A DNA stretch of 64,000 nt from Doryteuthis pealeii (Eukaryota; Mollusca; Cephalopoda; Myopsida; Loliginidae), in contig CM042181.1 of NCBI GenBank assembly GCA_023376005.1, positions 1,839,133-1,903,132 on the forward strand. Direction: 5' to 3'. The translations under genes and the position numbers were made by a program. How positions within the stretch are numbered: position 1 is the first letter of the stretch; the number at the start of each line of letters is the position of its first letter. Below the pieces are notes generated by a model. That model had not been told where the DNA came from, did no database searches, and was given only the letters and a program-made list of their open reading frames with translations. Below are positions 53,932 through 64,000 of this stretch, one piece after another.

Positions 53932-54283
53932 TAAAACGCTATCGCTTCCGCGCCCTCACCCATGCACATGTCCTCCCCTACTCTTTCTTTCTTCGTTTTT
54001 TGTTAATTTTTCCCGCGTCACATTTCCTTTTTCTTCCCTTTCTTTTTTATAATAAAAACTGAATGGTCAATTATTTAGCTGAGGGGACGACACTCATAAT
54101 ATACCATAGGTCCTGCTAGTACAAATAATATATATGCATTTAAGTATTCTTATCTAAACAAATAAGTTGTACAAATCGTTCACACCAATTGTTGTTGTAT
54201 ACTCTTCTTTTTACTTACTTCTATTCTTCTAGCGTCTGGGCTTCGTCTTGGGGACTTCGTGTCTGGTCTTCCATTGGGGATTT
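53932..54283. other. Palindrome spacer
   Basis: About 352 bp unique to the axis, equal in reverse to 35393-35745 (gag remnant and gene C intron). The right junction joins GGGGATTT to TTTTCAATAGAAC. Both parental sites carry a T run there, so the join has a few bases of microhomology. Confidence 0.85.
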
Positions 54284-54768
54284 TTTTCAATAGAACATAA
54301 TGAAAAGAAGGAAAAAGAAAAAAGTATGAGAGAGAATTAAATCAAGATTATTATACTTTTTACATATTGAACTATTTAGCTCTTAAGTAAATTTATCAAA
54401 CGGTGGTATATCCACAGGCCTGATAGTATTGTATACTTGTTCACTAGAAAAAGATATATCTTTGGTTCAAACAAAAATTAACATTTTATTTTCGTTAAAT
54501 AGGTTTACACTGTTGTAGAGGAGACAACTTTATTTAAATGTTAAAATAAATTAACTTTATATTTTTTTTAAAATTACCATTTTTAGGAGATTTGTTGATT
54601 TTTTAAAAAAATCACAAAATAATATTTTCTATTAACTATAGATAATATACGAGAGACGACGATAACCTTTATAGCAATCAAATAATCGAGTGAAGACATA
54701 TTTTAAATGTCTTCAAATCCAGATTTAAATGAAAGGAAAGAATTAGGAAGTAACTTACCTTCAGCCAT

Positions 54769-54778
54769 TTATAACGTT
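54769..54778 (-). CDS. Orphan FEM-1-like exon 1, right arm
   Basis: ATGGCTGAAG plus GTAAGTTA on the minus strand with the conserved promoter block behind it (54779-54840). It points at the axis, toward the left-arm copy. No exon 2 follows. Confidence 0.6.
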
Positions 54779-55094
54779 TTTGTTTTCTGTAATATACTGC
54801 TTTTACCTCAACAATAAAATCGAGCGTTTAAAACTAAAAAATCTTATGAATATAGAAAGGTACTAGAAATCAGGAAGGGTTACAATTTAAATAAGAGCTG
54901 CTTAAACTATAGCGTAAGTCATACAGTTCAAAAGTTGATAATACAGCAACAATAACTTCAAAAACCTAGACGTTGCCAGTACCTGATCCGTCGGTGAAGG
55001 ATAAAAATATATTAATATATAAAAATGACAAGTTAAAAATATATGTGGTTTATTAAATAGGCGTTTATTACTAAAATCTAAAAGAAAAGCCTAG

Positions 55095-55500
55095 GTGTGA
55101 CCAAAATCAAGTTAGGCATTTCGTCACCAGGTTCCTGCTTACAGGTCATAGTTTGAAAACTACACTCCCATGCTGTTTATATGAGTTCGATCCTTACTGC
55201 TGTCTGTTCACTCTAGATTAGTTTTATTTTATTTGATTGTTTTGTTTGTTTTGTTTTGTTTTACGGCATATCAACCTCAGTGGGTCACTTAATGCCGATA
55301 AAGTTTGAAATAAATCCATTCTTAATGGATAATACAATATTTTTTACAAATACATTGTTCTATTTAACCCATAGATGGGACCCTAACAGGTACTACCACT
55401 CCGGGTCAGAGTGGACAAGGGAGCAATGGTGGTGAAGGGGTGCTCCATATTCCCCAAACCTCCAAAACTGGAAGCTCACCATCAGATAGTCATTTTATGC
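55095..55500 (+). mobile_element. Family F repeat and LINE 3'-tail repeat, right arm
   Basis: Same pair and order as 36540-36965, with TTTTACGGCATATCAACCTC intact here. Confidence 0.6.
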
Positions 55501-55589
55501 CGTAGATATTTTATTTTATTCATTCTTGATGGGGAATCAAATTGTTTTATAAATTCGATTTGCAATAGTAAAAAAAAAGTATATATATA

Positions 55590-56774
55590 TTATTGTTACT
55601 ATCAAGAATATGCACCCTCCGGCCGTAACTATTAAACTTCTAATATAAGGAAATATATTAAATTAAAAAGACTAACGAAATTAAATAAGAATGCATATAA
55701 AAGATTAAACTTATTTAAATTATATTTCAATTGATTTCTATAGAATAATATATTGATTTTGATACTCTGGAGAATAAAATAATAATATTCGAGATCAATA
55801 ATTATTTATTAAACTTGGTTTTGTTAAAACCAGTGTGCAAAATAACCACACCATACATTATGTAAACCTTTATTTCTTAGTGATATATAAGACACATTGC
55901 AGAGCACCTCACCTGGTGTAATGGTTAGAAAACTCAATTCGGAAACAATTGGTAGTGAGTTTGTGTTACATAATTATTAGATACCTAATATTTATGTGCA
56001 ATAGTGTAGAAATCAAAATGGCCGTTATAAGCTGCAGCCCACGGCCTTGAAGGATTTGAATGACAAGGCTTGACCTGTCCTGATCCTTCCTTCCGGTGGA
56101 TACCGTGAGAATCGGTGGAGAAGACCCTCTTCCGGTTTAGATTAGAATATATTTTAGTCAGTCGGTGAGAAACCATGACGGTGGTGAGTCGTGTTATACA
56201 CGTTCCGACTCAATCTGCGCAGGTAGTCTGGTGGGGGATTTCGAGAATAAAAATATGATCTAAGTTAAATCGAAGTCTTGTGTTATTATCTAAAAACTAC
56301 CAATGACACAGGGCTTCTGATAAAGAGAAATCCCCAATGAAAGACCAGACACGAAGTCCCCAAGATAAGTCCAGACGTTAGAAGAGACCAAGAAGAACTT
56401 AAGATGTCAGAAGAACAGAAGAAGAATAGAAGAAGTAAAGTAATGAGAATGGTATGAAACATTTGATTCTCATTGGGCGCCCCATACTTTTGACCTTGTG
56501 TCGCATCTAAGCTAACTTTAAATAAGTATAAGACACATTGCATGATTTTAAACGCACTAATAACATGGGCTGTTTTGAGGCTAACTTCTAAGTTCTCATA
56601 GAGACATCGTTAATAAATATGATTTATTCTATGTATTAATGATTTTATACTATAAATTAAATACTCATTGATCATTGAAAAAATGACGCAATTCCTGGGG
56701 TATTATACTGTAAACAGTGGCGTAGTTTAGGTCACAGACAGACGTATATCAAATCTCCATTATCATAAGATCAG
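55590..56774 (-). mobile_element. Helitron-like family C, right arm, with LTR
   Basis: Mirror of 51439-52613. It includes an LTR at 55964-56302 and a gag-like remnant to about 56520. The TTAA site at 56636-56639 is empty. Confidence 0.55.
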
Positions 56775-56808
56775 GCTTTTCGATCTGTTGTCCTCATCTT
56801 TATTGATA

Positions 56809-57650
56809 CTAGCAAATATATGCACCCTCCGGGTGCAAGTATTTAAGTTTTAATGTAATAAAATAGTGCATTAAATTAGAAAGGCTAATGAAACTTAAGA
56901 ATTATTTGAAACAGAGGAGTTAATAAAAGATTTGAACAGAGGGAGTATAATAAGAAATGGAACGAAACTTACTCTTCCATCACTCTCGTCTTTCATTGTT
57001 ATTTTTTAATTTAAGTATTTAGTTATTAAGAATAAAAATGACAGTTATTTTATCTTTAATGGATTTCATTTAAGATTCATTGAAGAGATTTTTGCTTATA
57101 TTCATTAAAATAAAACCAAACGGTTAGAAATCAATAATACTAAGCACATATTTATTAAATTCGATTTTTAATTTAATATGCAAATTAGCCTTTCCGTTCA
57201 CACTGTAAACCGCTATTTGTTGTATATATAAATATAATTGCACGTGTCAGTATGTAGCCCGCCCAATGCTATAATTAACGGCGTCGATTATCTTTGATTT
57301 CAGGGCTGGGTTTATTGCCCAGTGCCTGAGGCAGGGGGAATGTCAGCGCAATGAGTCTACGTTAATAGGGACTTTGTGCCTGACCCGTACAAGTGGGGTA
57401 CGCGGTAAATATCATGTAGACCTGGCCAACGCTTCCAGTGGCTTCGGTCTTTACGAGTTAATAGCGTCGATTATTACCTATTTTGGGTTTATTGCCCAGT
57501 GCCTGAGGCGTTGAGGGGGAATGCCGACGTCAACGCAATTTTTCACCTGGAGCTTCGGCTTGTGGGTGGTCTCACGTTAATAGGGAACCCGTACAAACGC
57601 GGTAAATACTATGTAGACATAGTTAACAGTATTAATAATTAGATACGAAA
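56809..57650 (-). mobile_element. Helitron family A with rearranged family E insert, right arm
   Basis: Hairpin end at 56809-56840. Family E sequence at about 57255-57615 is reduced to scrambled pieces compared with the left arm. Helitron 5' part at 57616-57645. Confidence 0.7.
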
Positions 57651-59380
57651 AATCGTCCAAACTAGAAAGGACACTGGAATTTATTTGTTAAAATTAACGG
57701 CATTTTCTATTACCTCAGATAGAATGCCCACATACGTGGTTACTTTATTGTTCAAAATTTCTTCAGTAGCTAGGCATCTATGCTTCGGGTGATATTTGAG
57801 CCCCTACGTATAGCGGCTAGATCTGTGAAATTGTATAATTATATGTAGTAAACACATTAAAAATTCTGATACTTTGTAAGGTCCTGGTTGATATTTTGCT
57901 CTTAAGAAAATCATTTATAAATGTATTATATTTAGAATAAATAATAATTTTATTTTTGTAAATTTGCATTACGTGTTAAAAAGATATAGTGACTTGAATA
58001 AAAACTATATCATAATATAAAATCATGTCAAATTTAACCTGTATCAGTTATTTTGTGAGATACGAAAAATCCTCCAAACAAGAAAGGACACTGGAATTTA
58101 TTTGTTAAAATGAACGGCATTTTTTTACTTCTGGTAGAATGTCCACATATGTCGTTACTTCAGTAGCTCGACACAATGATTTCAATTATCCCAGACAGAA
58201 TTCATTCATACGTTATTTCATTGTCCGAAATTTCTTATTTATTATATTTAGAATAGATAAGTTTACTTTTTATAAATATGTATTCCGTGTTAAAGAGATA
58301 TTGTGACTTAAATAAAAAAAATAAAACCATATCATAATATAAAAAAGAAAGTTGACTAACTTGTATGAGCTATTTTGTGAGATACGAAAAATCGTCCAAA
58401 CTAGAAAGGACACTGAAATTTATTTGTTAAAATTAACGGTATTTTCTATTACCTCAGAATGCCCACATAAGTGGTTACTTTATTGTTCAAAATTCTTCAG
58501 TAGCTAAGCACTCTATGCTTCGGTGTGTCATTTGAGCCCCTACGGTATAGCGGCCAGATCTGTGAAATTGTATAATTATATTTAGGTAACACATTACAAA
58601 TTCTGATACTTTGTAAGGTCCTGGTTGATATTTTGCTCTTAAGAAAATCATTTATAAATGTATTATATTTAGAATAAATAATAATTTTATTTTTGTAAAT
58701 GTGTATTACGTATTAAAAAGAGATATAGTGACTTGAATAAAAACTATATCATAATATAAAAAAACTTGTCAAATTTAACCTTTATCAGCTAATTTGTGAG
58801 ATACGAAAAATCCTTCAAACTAGAAACGATACTTAAATTTATTTGTTAAAATTAACGACATTTTCTATTACCTCTGGTAGAATGCTCACATAAGTTGTTA
58901 CTTCGGTAGCTCGATACAATTATTTCTATTATATCAGATAGAATTCGTTCATACGTTATTCCATTGTTCGAAATTTGTTATATTTAGAATAAATAAGTTT
59001 CGTTTTTATAAATTTGTATTACGCGTTAAAGAGATATAGTGACTTAAATAAAAAAAAAAAAACTATATCCCAATAAAGAAGGCGACCATAACCTCTATCT
59101 TCGAGGTGTTATTTGAGCCCCTAGCGGCCAGATCTGAGAAATTATATAATTATATTTAGGTAACACCTTAAAAATTCTGATATTTTGTAAGGTCTGGGTT
59201 TATCTTTTTTGTTAAAAGAAGGCATTTAATAATTTATTATATTTAGTATAAATAAGATTTGTTATATTTGTTTGCGTGTTAAACAAGATATAGTGACTTA
59301 AATAAAGAACTATATCACAATATTAAAATATAATGTCGACTCGAACCTCTATCGGCTATTTTGGGAGATACCAAAAATTA
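57645..59380 (-). repeat. Array of FEM-1-like 3' ends, right arm
   Basis: Mirror of 48600-50335: tails at about 57690-57830, 58095-58260 (degraded), 58435-58560 and 58860-59000 (degraded), each with the family 3' flank. Confidence 0.8.
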
Positions 59381-59469
59381 ACCAAATGAGTAAAGACACC
59401 CGTTGGCCACAGTCCCCAAACGATTTTCGTTCAGTAATCTCATTGGCTAATTCTTATTTCGGAGCTAGG

Positions 59470-60470
59470 TAGATTTTTTGTAATCCTTAACTATTTCCTC
59501 GTAAATTCCTACCATAAAATAAACTCAACCCTCATTTTATGTCCATGTTTTGCAATAAATGTTTATTTTTCTTGCACCCGTTATTTTACAATACTAAATA
59601 TTTATTTATTCATTTTTAATATTCACTTCACAATGTGCATATTCTAAAAGTTTTTATTTTGTGAGAATGGTTAGTTTTAAAGTGGGGTTCGTTTTACAAT
59701 TTAGACATAAATTGGATCCTTCTTTTATGACCGTAATTTTGTTTTTTTTTCGTCGACGATGTATTAAAATCTGTCGTTTTTATTTTAGAGTATCAAAGCT
59801 CCCCCCCCCAAAAAAAAAGAAAAACAACAACAAAAGGAGCCCCACTTTAAAACTAACCATTCTCACAAAATAAAAACTTTTAGAATATACACATTGAAGT
59901 GAATGTTAAAATAAATAAATAAAATCTATTTAGTATTGTAAAATAACGGGTGCGAGAAAAATAAAACGCATCTTTGTATTTTTCTGTGCAGCATGTCTTT
60001 TTGCTTCACTTTCTTTCTTTCTAATAAAAAACGGAATGGTCCATTATCTAACTGAGCGGACGACACTCATAAGAAATAAGAATTCGGTGATTAAGCGACA
60101 CAAGATAATCACTAACCCAGCATTGATTGATTTTAATGGCATCTCAACGCATCTATGATCACGTCATACCTAGAGGTTAGGGAATTACATTCATTGAATA
60201 TTTAAATTCATATTTTTTGTGTAGTTGCTTAAGAGCTTTTTGTTTTTCACACAATGATATCAAGCATTCCTATTGCATACTGAGGTTTTCACGGTACCAA
60301 ATCGATATATGTTGTATACCCTTCATTACTTCTTACTTCTAGTCGTCTTCTCTTCTGGCCGGCTTTGGTATTTCTTCTATTGCAAAAACACTGACATAAC
60401 ATGAGGGTTGAGTTTATTTTATGGTAGGAATTTACGTGGAAAAAGTTAAGGATTACCAGTGTACTCTTTT
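59470..60470. mobile_element. Nested palindromic elements, right arm
   Basis: Mirror of 47500-48495, with the inner inverted repeats at about 59560-59690 and 59840-59980. Confidence 0.7.
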
Positions 60471-60735
60471 TTTTTCCATTTTATCTTAATCGTTCCGTAA
60501 AAATTATTGAGCCACATCTTCACTACAGATTTTCCTTCCTCATCACTGGAATAATGTTTGCCTCCCAAACCCTCTTTCTTCGCCTCATGAAAGAGGGTAT
60601 GAGAGTCAAACATTATTCCAGTGAAGAGGAAGTGAAATCTGTAGTGAAGAAATGGCTCAAAGAACAGTCAACAGAATTTTACATGGCAGAGATACAATGC
60701 AGTCATTCAATGGATTTTAAAAAGTAAAGCACTTT
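60425..60735 (+). pseudogene. mariner transposase C-terminal fold-back pair, right arm
   Basis: Mirror of 47226-47545, with the axis of the small fold-back near 60590. Confidence 0.75.
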
Positions 60736-60764
60736 TAGCCTATGCCGGGTATTTTTGTGGAACT

Positions 60765-60905
60765 AAATGTCTATTATCTTGGGTAAAATTCACTCGTACG
60801 GGATTTCACTGTCCAGAATTTCTTCAGAGGTTAGGCACGCGAAGCCTCGGTGTGTTTCCGGAGTAATTTAACGGTGTCCCTACCGTATACCAGCCAGAGC
60901 TTTAG
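60765..60905 (-). pseudogene. FEM-1-like C-terminal tail, right arm
   Basis: Mirror of 47060-47210, including the same stops after PYE and IDI. Confidence 0.85.
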
Positions 60906-60929
60906 AATTATATAATTGTATGTAGATAA

Positions 60930-61815
60930 CATTGGAAATGATATTTAGTATAAAGATGCATTGGAAATGATATTTAGTATAAAAATGCATTGGAAATGAT
61001 ATTTAGTATAAAGATGCATTGGAAATGATATTTAGTATAAAGATGCACTGGAAATGATATTTAGTATAAAAATGCATTGGAAATGATATTTAGTATAAAA
61101 ATGCACTGGAAATGATATTTAGTATAAATGCATGGAAATGATATTTAGTATAAAATGCACTTGGAAATGATATTTAGTATAAAAATGCATTGGAAATGAT
61201 ATTTATAAAAATGCATTGGAAATGATATTTAGTATAAAATGCACTGGAAATGATATTTAATATAAATGCATTGGAAATGATATTTAGTATAAAAATGCAT
61301 TGGAAATGATATTTAGTATAAAATGCATTGGAAATGATTGATGACTATGAAAATCCATTGGAAATGATTTTTAACTATAAAAATGCATTGGAAATGATTT
61401 TTAACTATAAAAATGCATTGGATATGATTTTTACTATAAAAATGTATTGGAAATTATTTTTTACCATAAAAATGCATTAGAAATGATTTTTATTATGAAA
61501 ATACATTGGATATGATTTTTACTATAAAAATGCATTGGAAATGATTTTTAACTATAAAAATGCATTGGAATTGATTTTTAACTATAAAAATGCATTGGAA
61601 TTGATTTTTAACTATAAAAATGCATTGGAATTGATTTTTAACTATAAAAATGCATTGGAATTGATTTTTAACTATAAAAATGCATTGAAATGATTTTTTA
61701 ACTATAAAAATGCATTGGAATTGCTATAAAAATGCATTGGAATTGATTTTTACTATAAAATGCATTGGAAATGATTTTACAATAAAAATGCATTGGAAAT
61801 GATTTTACAATAAAA
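60930..61815. repeat. 29-bp satellite array, right arm block 2
   Basis: Mirror of 46208-47035 with the same two subtypes, but copy number and point indels differ. Confidence 0.92.
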
Positions 61816-62211
61816 ATGCATATTGATTATCTAACGGTAAACCAGCCAGAGATTTAGAATTATATAATTGTATGTAGATAACACATTACAAATTCCACTG
61901 ATATCTTATAAGGTATGGGTTGATGTTCTTTTTCTCTTAAGAAATGCATTTAAAAATTCAACAAATAATATTTTCGTTTTTTTATGTATTTACATTATGT
62001 GTAAGAGAAAAAAAGAGTGAGAGAGATCATGCCGACTCGAACCTGTATCAGCGATTTTGTGAGATAAAAAAATATTAGTTTAATATGTTATATAATTATC
62101 TGTAGGTAATGCATTAAAAATTCAATGGATACTTTGTAAGGTCCGGGTTGATATTTTTCATCTTAACCAAGGCATTTTTTTTTTTGTCTTTTAATAAAGG
62201 TATTTAATAAT

Positions 62212-63385
62212 ATTTCTATAAAAATGCATTGGAAATAGTTTTTTTACTATAAAAATGCATTGGAAATTATTTTTACAAAAATATGCATTGGAAATGATTT
62301 TTACTATAAAACTGCATTGGAAATGATTTTTACTGCATTGGAAATGATTTTTACTATAAAAATGCATTGGAAATGATTTTTACTATAAAAATGCATTGGA
62401 AATGATTTTTACTATAAAAATGCATTGGAAATGATTTACTATAAAAAATGCATTGGAAATGATTTTTACTATAAAAATGCATTGGAAATGATTTCTACTA
62501 TAAAAATGCATTGGAAATTATTTCTACTATGAAAATACATTGGAAATAATTTTTACTATAAAAATGCATTGGAAATTATTTTTATTATGAAAATGCATTG
62601 GAAATTATTTTTAATTATAAAAATGTATTGGAAAGGATTTTTCTATTAAAATGAATTGGGAATTATTTTTTTCCCATAAAAATGCATTAGAAATGATTTT
62701 TATTATGAAAATACATTGGCTATGATTTTTACTATAAAAATGTATTGGAAATGATTTTTACTATAAAAATGCATTGGAAATGATTTTTACTATAAAAATG
62801 CATTGGAAATGATTTTTACTATAAAAATGCATTGGAAATTATTTTTATTATGAAAATGCATTGGAAATTATTTTTACTATAAAAATTCATTGGAAATGAT
62901 TTTTACTATAAAAATTCATTGGAAATAATTTTTTTTTTTTAATGCATTGCAAATGATTTTTATTATGAAAATGCATTGGAAATGATTTTTATTATGAAAA
63001 TGCATTGGAAATGATTTTTAACTATAAAAATGCATTGGAAATGATTTTTAACTATAAAAATGCATTGGAAATGATTTTTATTATGAAAATGCATTGGAAA
63101 TGATTTTTATTATGAAAATGCATTGGAAATGATTTTTATTATGAAAATGCATTGGAAATGATTTTTATTATGAAAATGCATTGGAAATGATTTTTTAACT
63201 ATAAAAATGCGTTGGAAAGGATTTTTTCTATTAAAATACATTGGGAATAAATTTTTTACTATAAAAATGCATTAGAAATATTATGAAAATACATTGGAAA
63301 TGATTTTTACTATAAAAATGCATTGGATATGATTTTTTGCTATAAAAATACATTAGACATTATTTTACTATAAGAATGCATATTG
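62212..63385. repeat. 29-bp satellite array, right arm block 1
   Basis: Mirror of 44634-45840. Units here are more regular than in the left arm, where many units have lost a base. Confidence 0.92.
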
Positions 63386-63799
63386 ATTTTAAAAATTTTA
63401 TATGAAATATTTAAAACAAATTTAAAACATATATAATATATGCAACCAACACATAAAATTCTACAAAAACTTGTAAGGTCTAACTTATTGTATTCTTTTA
63501 TGAAATGTATTTAATAATTTATTTTATTTAGAACACATAATAGTTTCGTTTTTATAAATTTGACTTTATGCGTGAAAACGATTTCATAACTTAAATATTA
63601 AAAAAATATTTAATAATATTAAACACATCAAGTTGACTCGATCCTGTATCGGCTATTTTATAAGATCCGGGAAAAAAAACATCCAAACGAGTAATGATAG
63701 TCAAATCGATATGTGGAAATTAACGATGTTTTATTATGTCAATCTCCTTATGCTTTCGTTCAGTTCCGCTGTTGTGTGGAGGGTTAACTGAAAGATCAG

Positions 63800-63985
63800 G
63801 TATACACAAACAGGCCCCACACGACAGCGGAACTAAAAGAAGGCATCCGTAAAGAGATAACAGCTATTCCAGCTGATATGCTGAACCACACCTTACGTGA
63901 TATGAGAAATCGAGCTCTCGAATGTTTTCGTCATGATGGTGACCATCTCAAAGATATAATATTCAAAACTTTGATCATATAGAAA
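63800..63985 (+). pseudogene. Tc1-mariner-type transposase C-terminal fragment (right arm)
   Basis: Open frame AELKEGIRKEITAIPADML then NHTLRDMRNRALEC, HDGDHLKDIIFKT and a stop. This is the C-terminal region of an IS630-Tc1-mariner transposase. The upstream GTTCCGCTGTTGTGTGG / CCACACGACAGCGGAAC pair (63765-63781 and 63816-63832) makes a hairpin with a partial inverted copy. Confidence 0.65.
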
Positions 63986-64000
63986 TTCCTGTGTATCAGT

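Larger units (their letters stand above)
54284..64000 (-). repeat. Giant palindrome, right arm (runs off the window)
   Basis: Reverse complement of 44004-53931 in mirrored order. Its own features are listed below. It continues past 64000. Confidence 0.95.

Noticed and set aside
44004..64000. Reading the palindrome as terminal inverted repeats of one giant transposon
   Set aside because: The arms are a mosaic of unrelated older elements and gene pieces, the spacer has no transposase, and the outer ends are not defined in the window.

Overview
The window is AT-rich, intron-bearing animal DNA, packed with transposons and tandem repeats. The transposon types (an IS630-Tc1-mariner element with an arthropod-type terminal repeat, mariner, RTE and Jockey-like LINE ends, Helitrons, tRNA-derived SINEs) point to an invertebrate, most likely an arthropod and possibly an arachnid. 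The species cannot be fixed from sequence alone.

The only host genes I can support form a head-to-tail, minus-strand cluster of FEM-1-like ankyrin-repeat proteins. FEM-1 proteins are substrate receptors of CUL2 ubiquitin ligases. Each gene has the same two-exon design. A tiny first exon carries only ten coding bases (ATGGCTGAAG followed by GTAAGTTA), and a large second exon begins at a TTTGCAG or CTTGCAG acceptor and carries the rest. Gene A has exon 1 at 9532-9541 and exon 2 at 3424-5257, with one frameshift. Gene B has exon 1 at 25184-25193 and exon 2 at 20839-22504, with a 2-bp insertion and a premature stop. Gene C has exon 1 at 36229-36238 and exon 2 at 33181-35006; it is intact and predicts 611 residues. 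Many broken pieces of the same family, mostly the last coding segment with its 3' flank, lie at 14.9, 16.4, 17.8, 19.5, 20.6 and 38.9 kb (minus strand), at 42.0-42.7 kb (plus strand), and in arrays inside the palindrome.

From 1 to 38 kb, introns and intergenic DNA are filled with a Helitron family of about 640 bp (TC start, GC-rich hairpin, CTAG end), three further Helitron-like families, MITEs, LINE 3' ends, SINEs, an LTR element with a gag remnant, and minisatellites of 55, 48 and about 36 bp. A 100-base assembly gap (38999-39098) is followed by about 2.9 kb of extremely pyrimidine-rich, GC-rich sequence quite unlike its surroundings.

From about 44 kb to the window end lies one giant inverted repeat: a left arm of about 9.9 kb (44004-53931), a 352-bp spacer, and a right arm that runs off the window at 64000. 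The arms hold 29-bp satellite arrays, FEM-1-like 3'-end arrays, nested transposons and, next to the axis, a copy of the FEM-1-like promoter and exon 1 with no exon 2. The two promoter copies face each other across the spacer. If the palindrome is real, it could make hairpin or antisense RNA against the gene family. If not, it is a fold-back sequencing or assembly artefact. Telling these apart is the most important check for this window.
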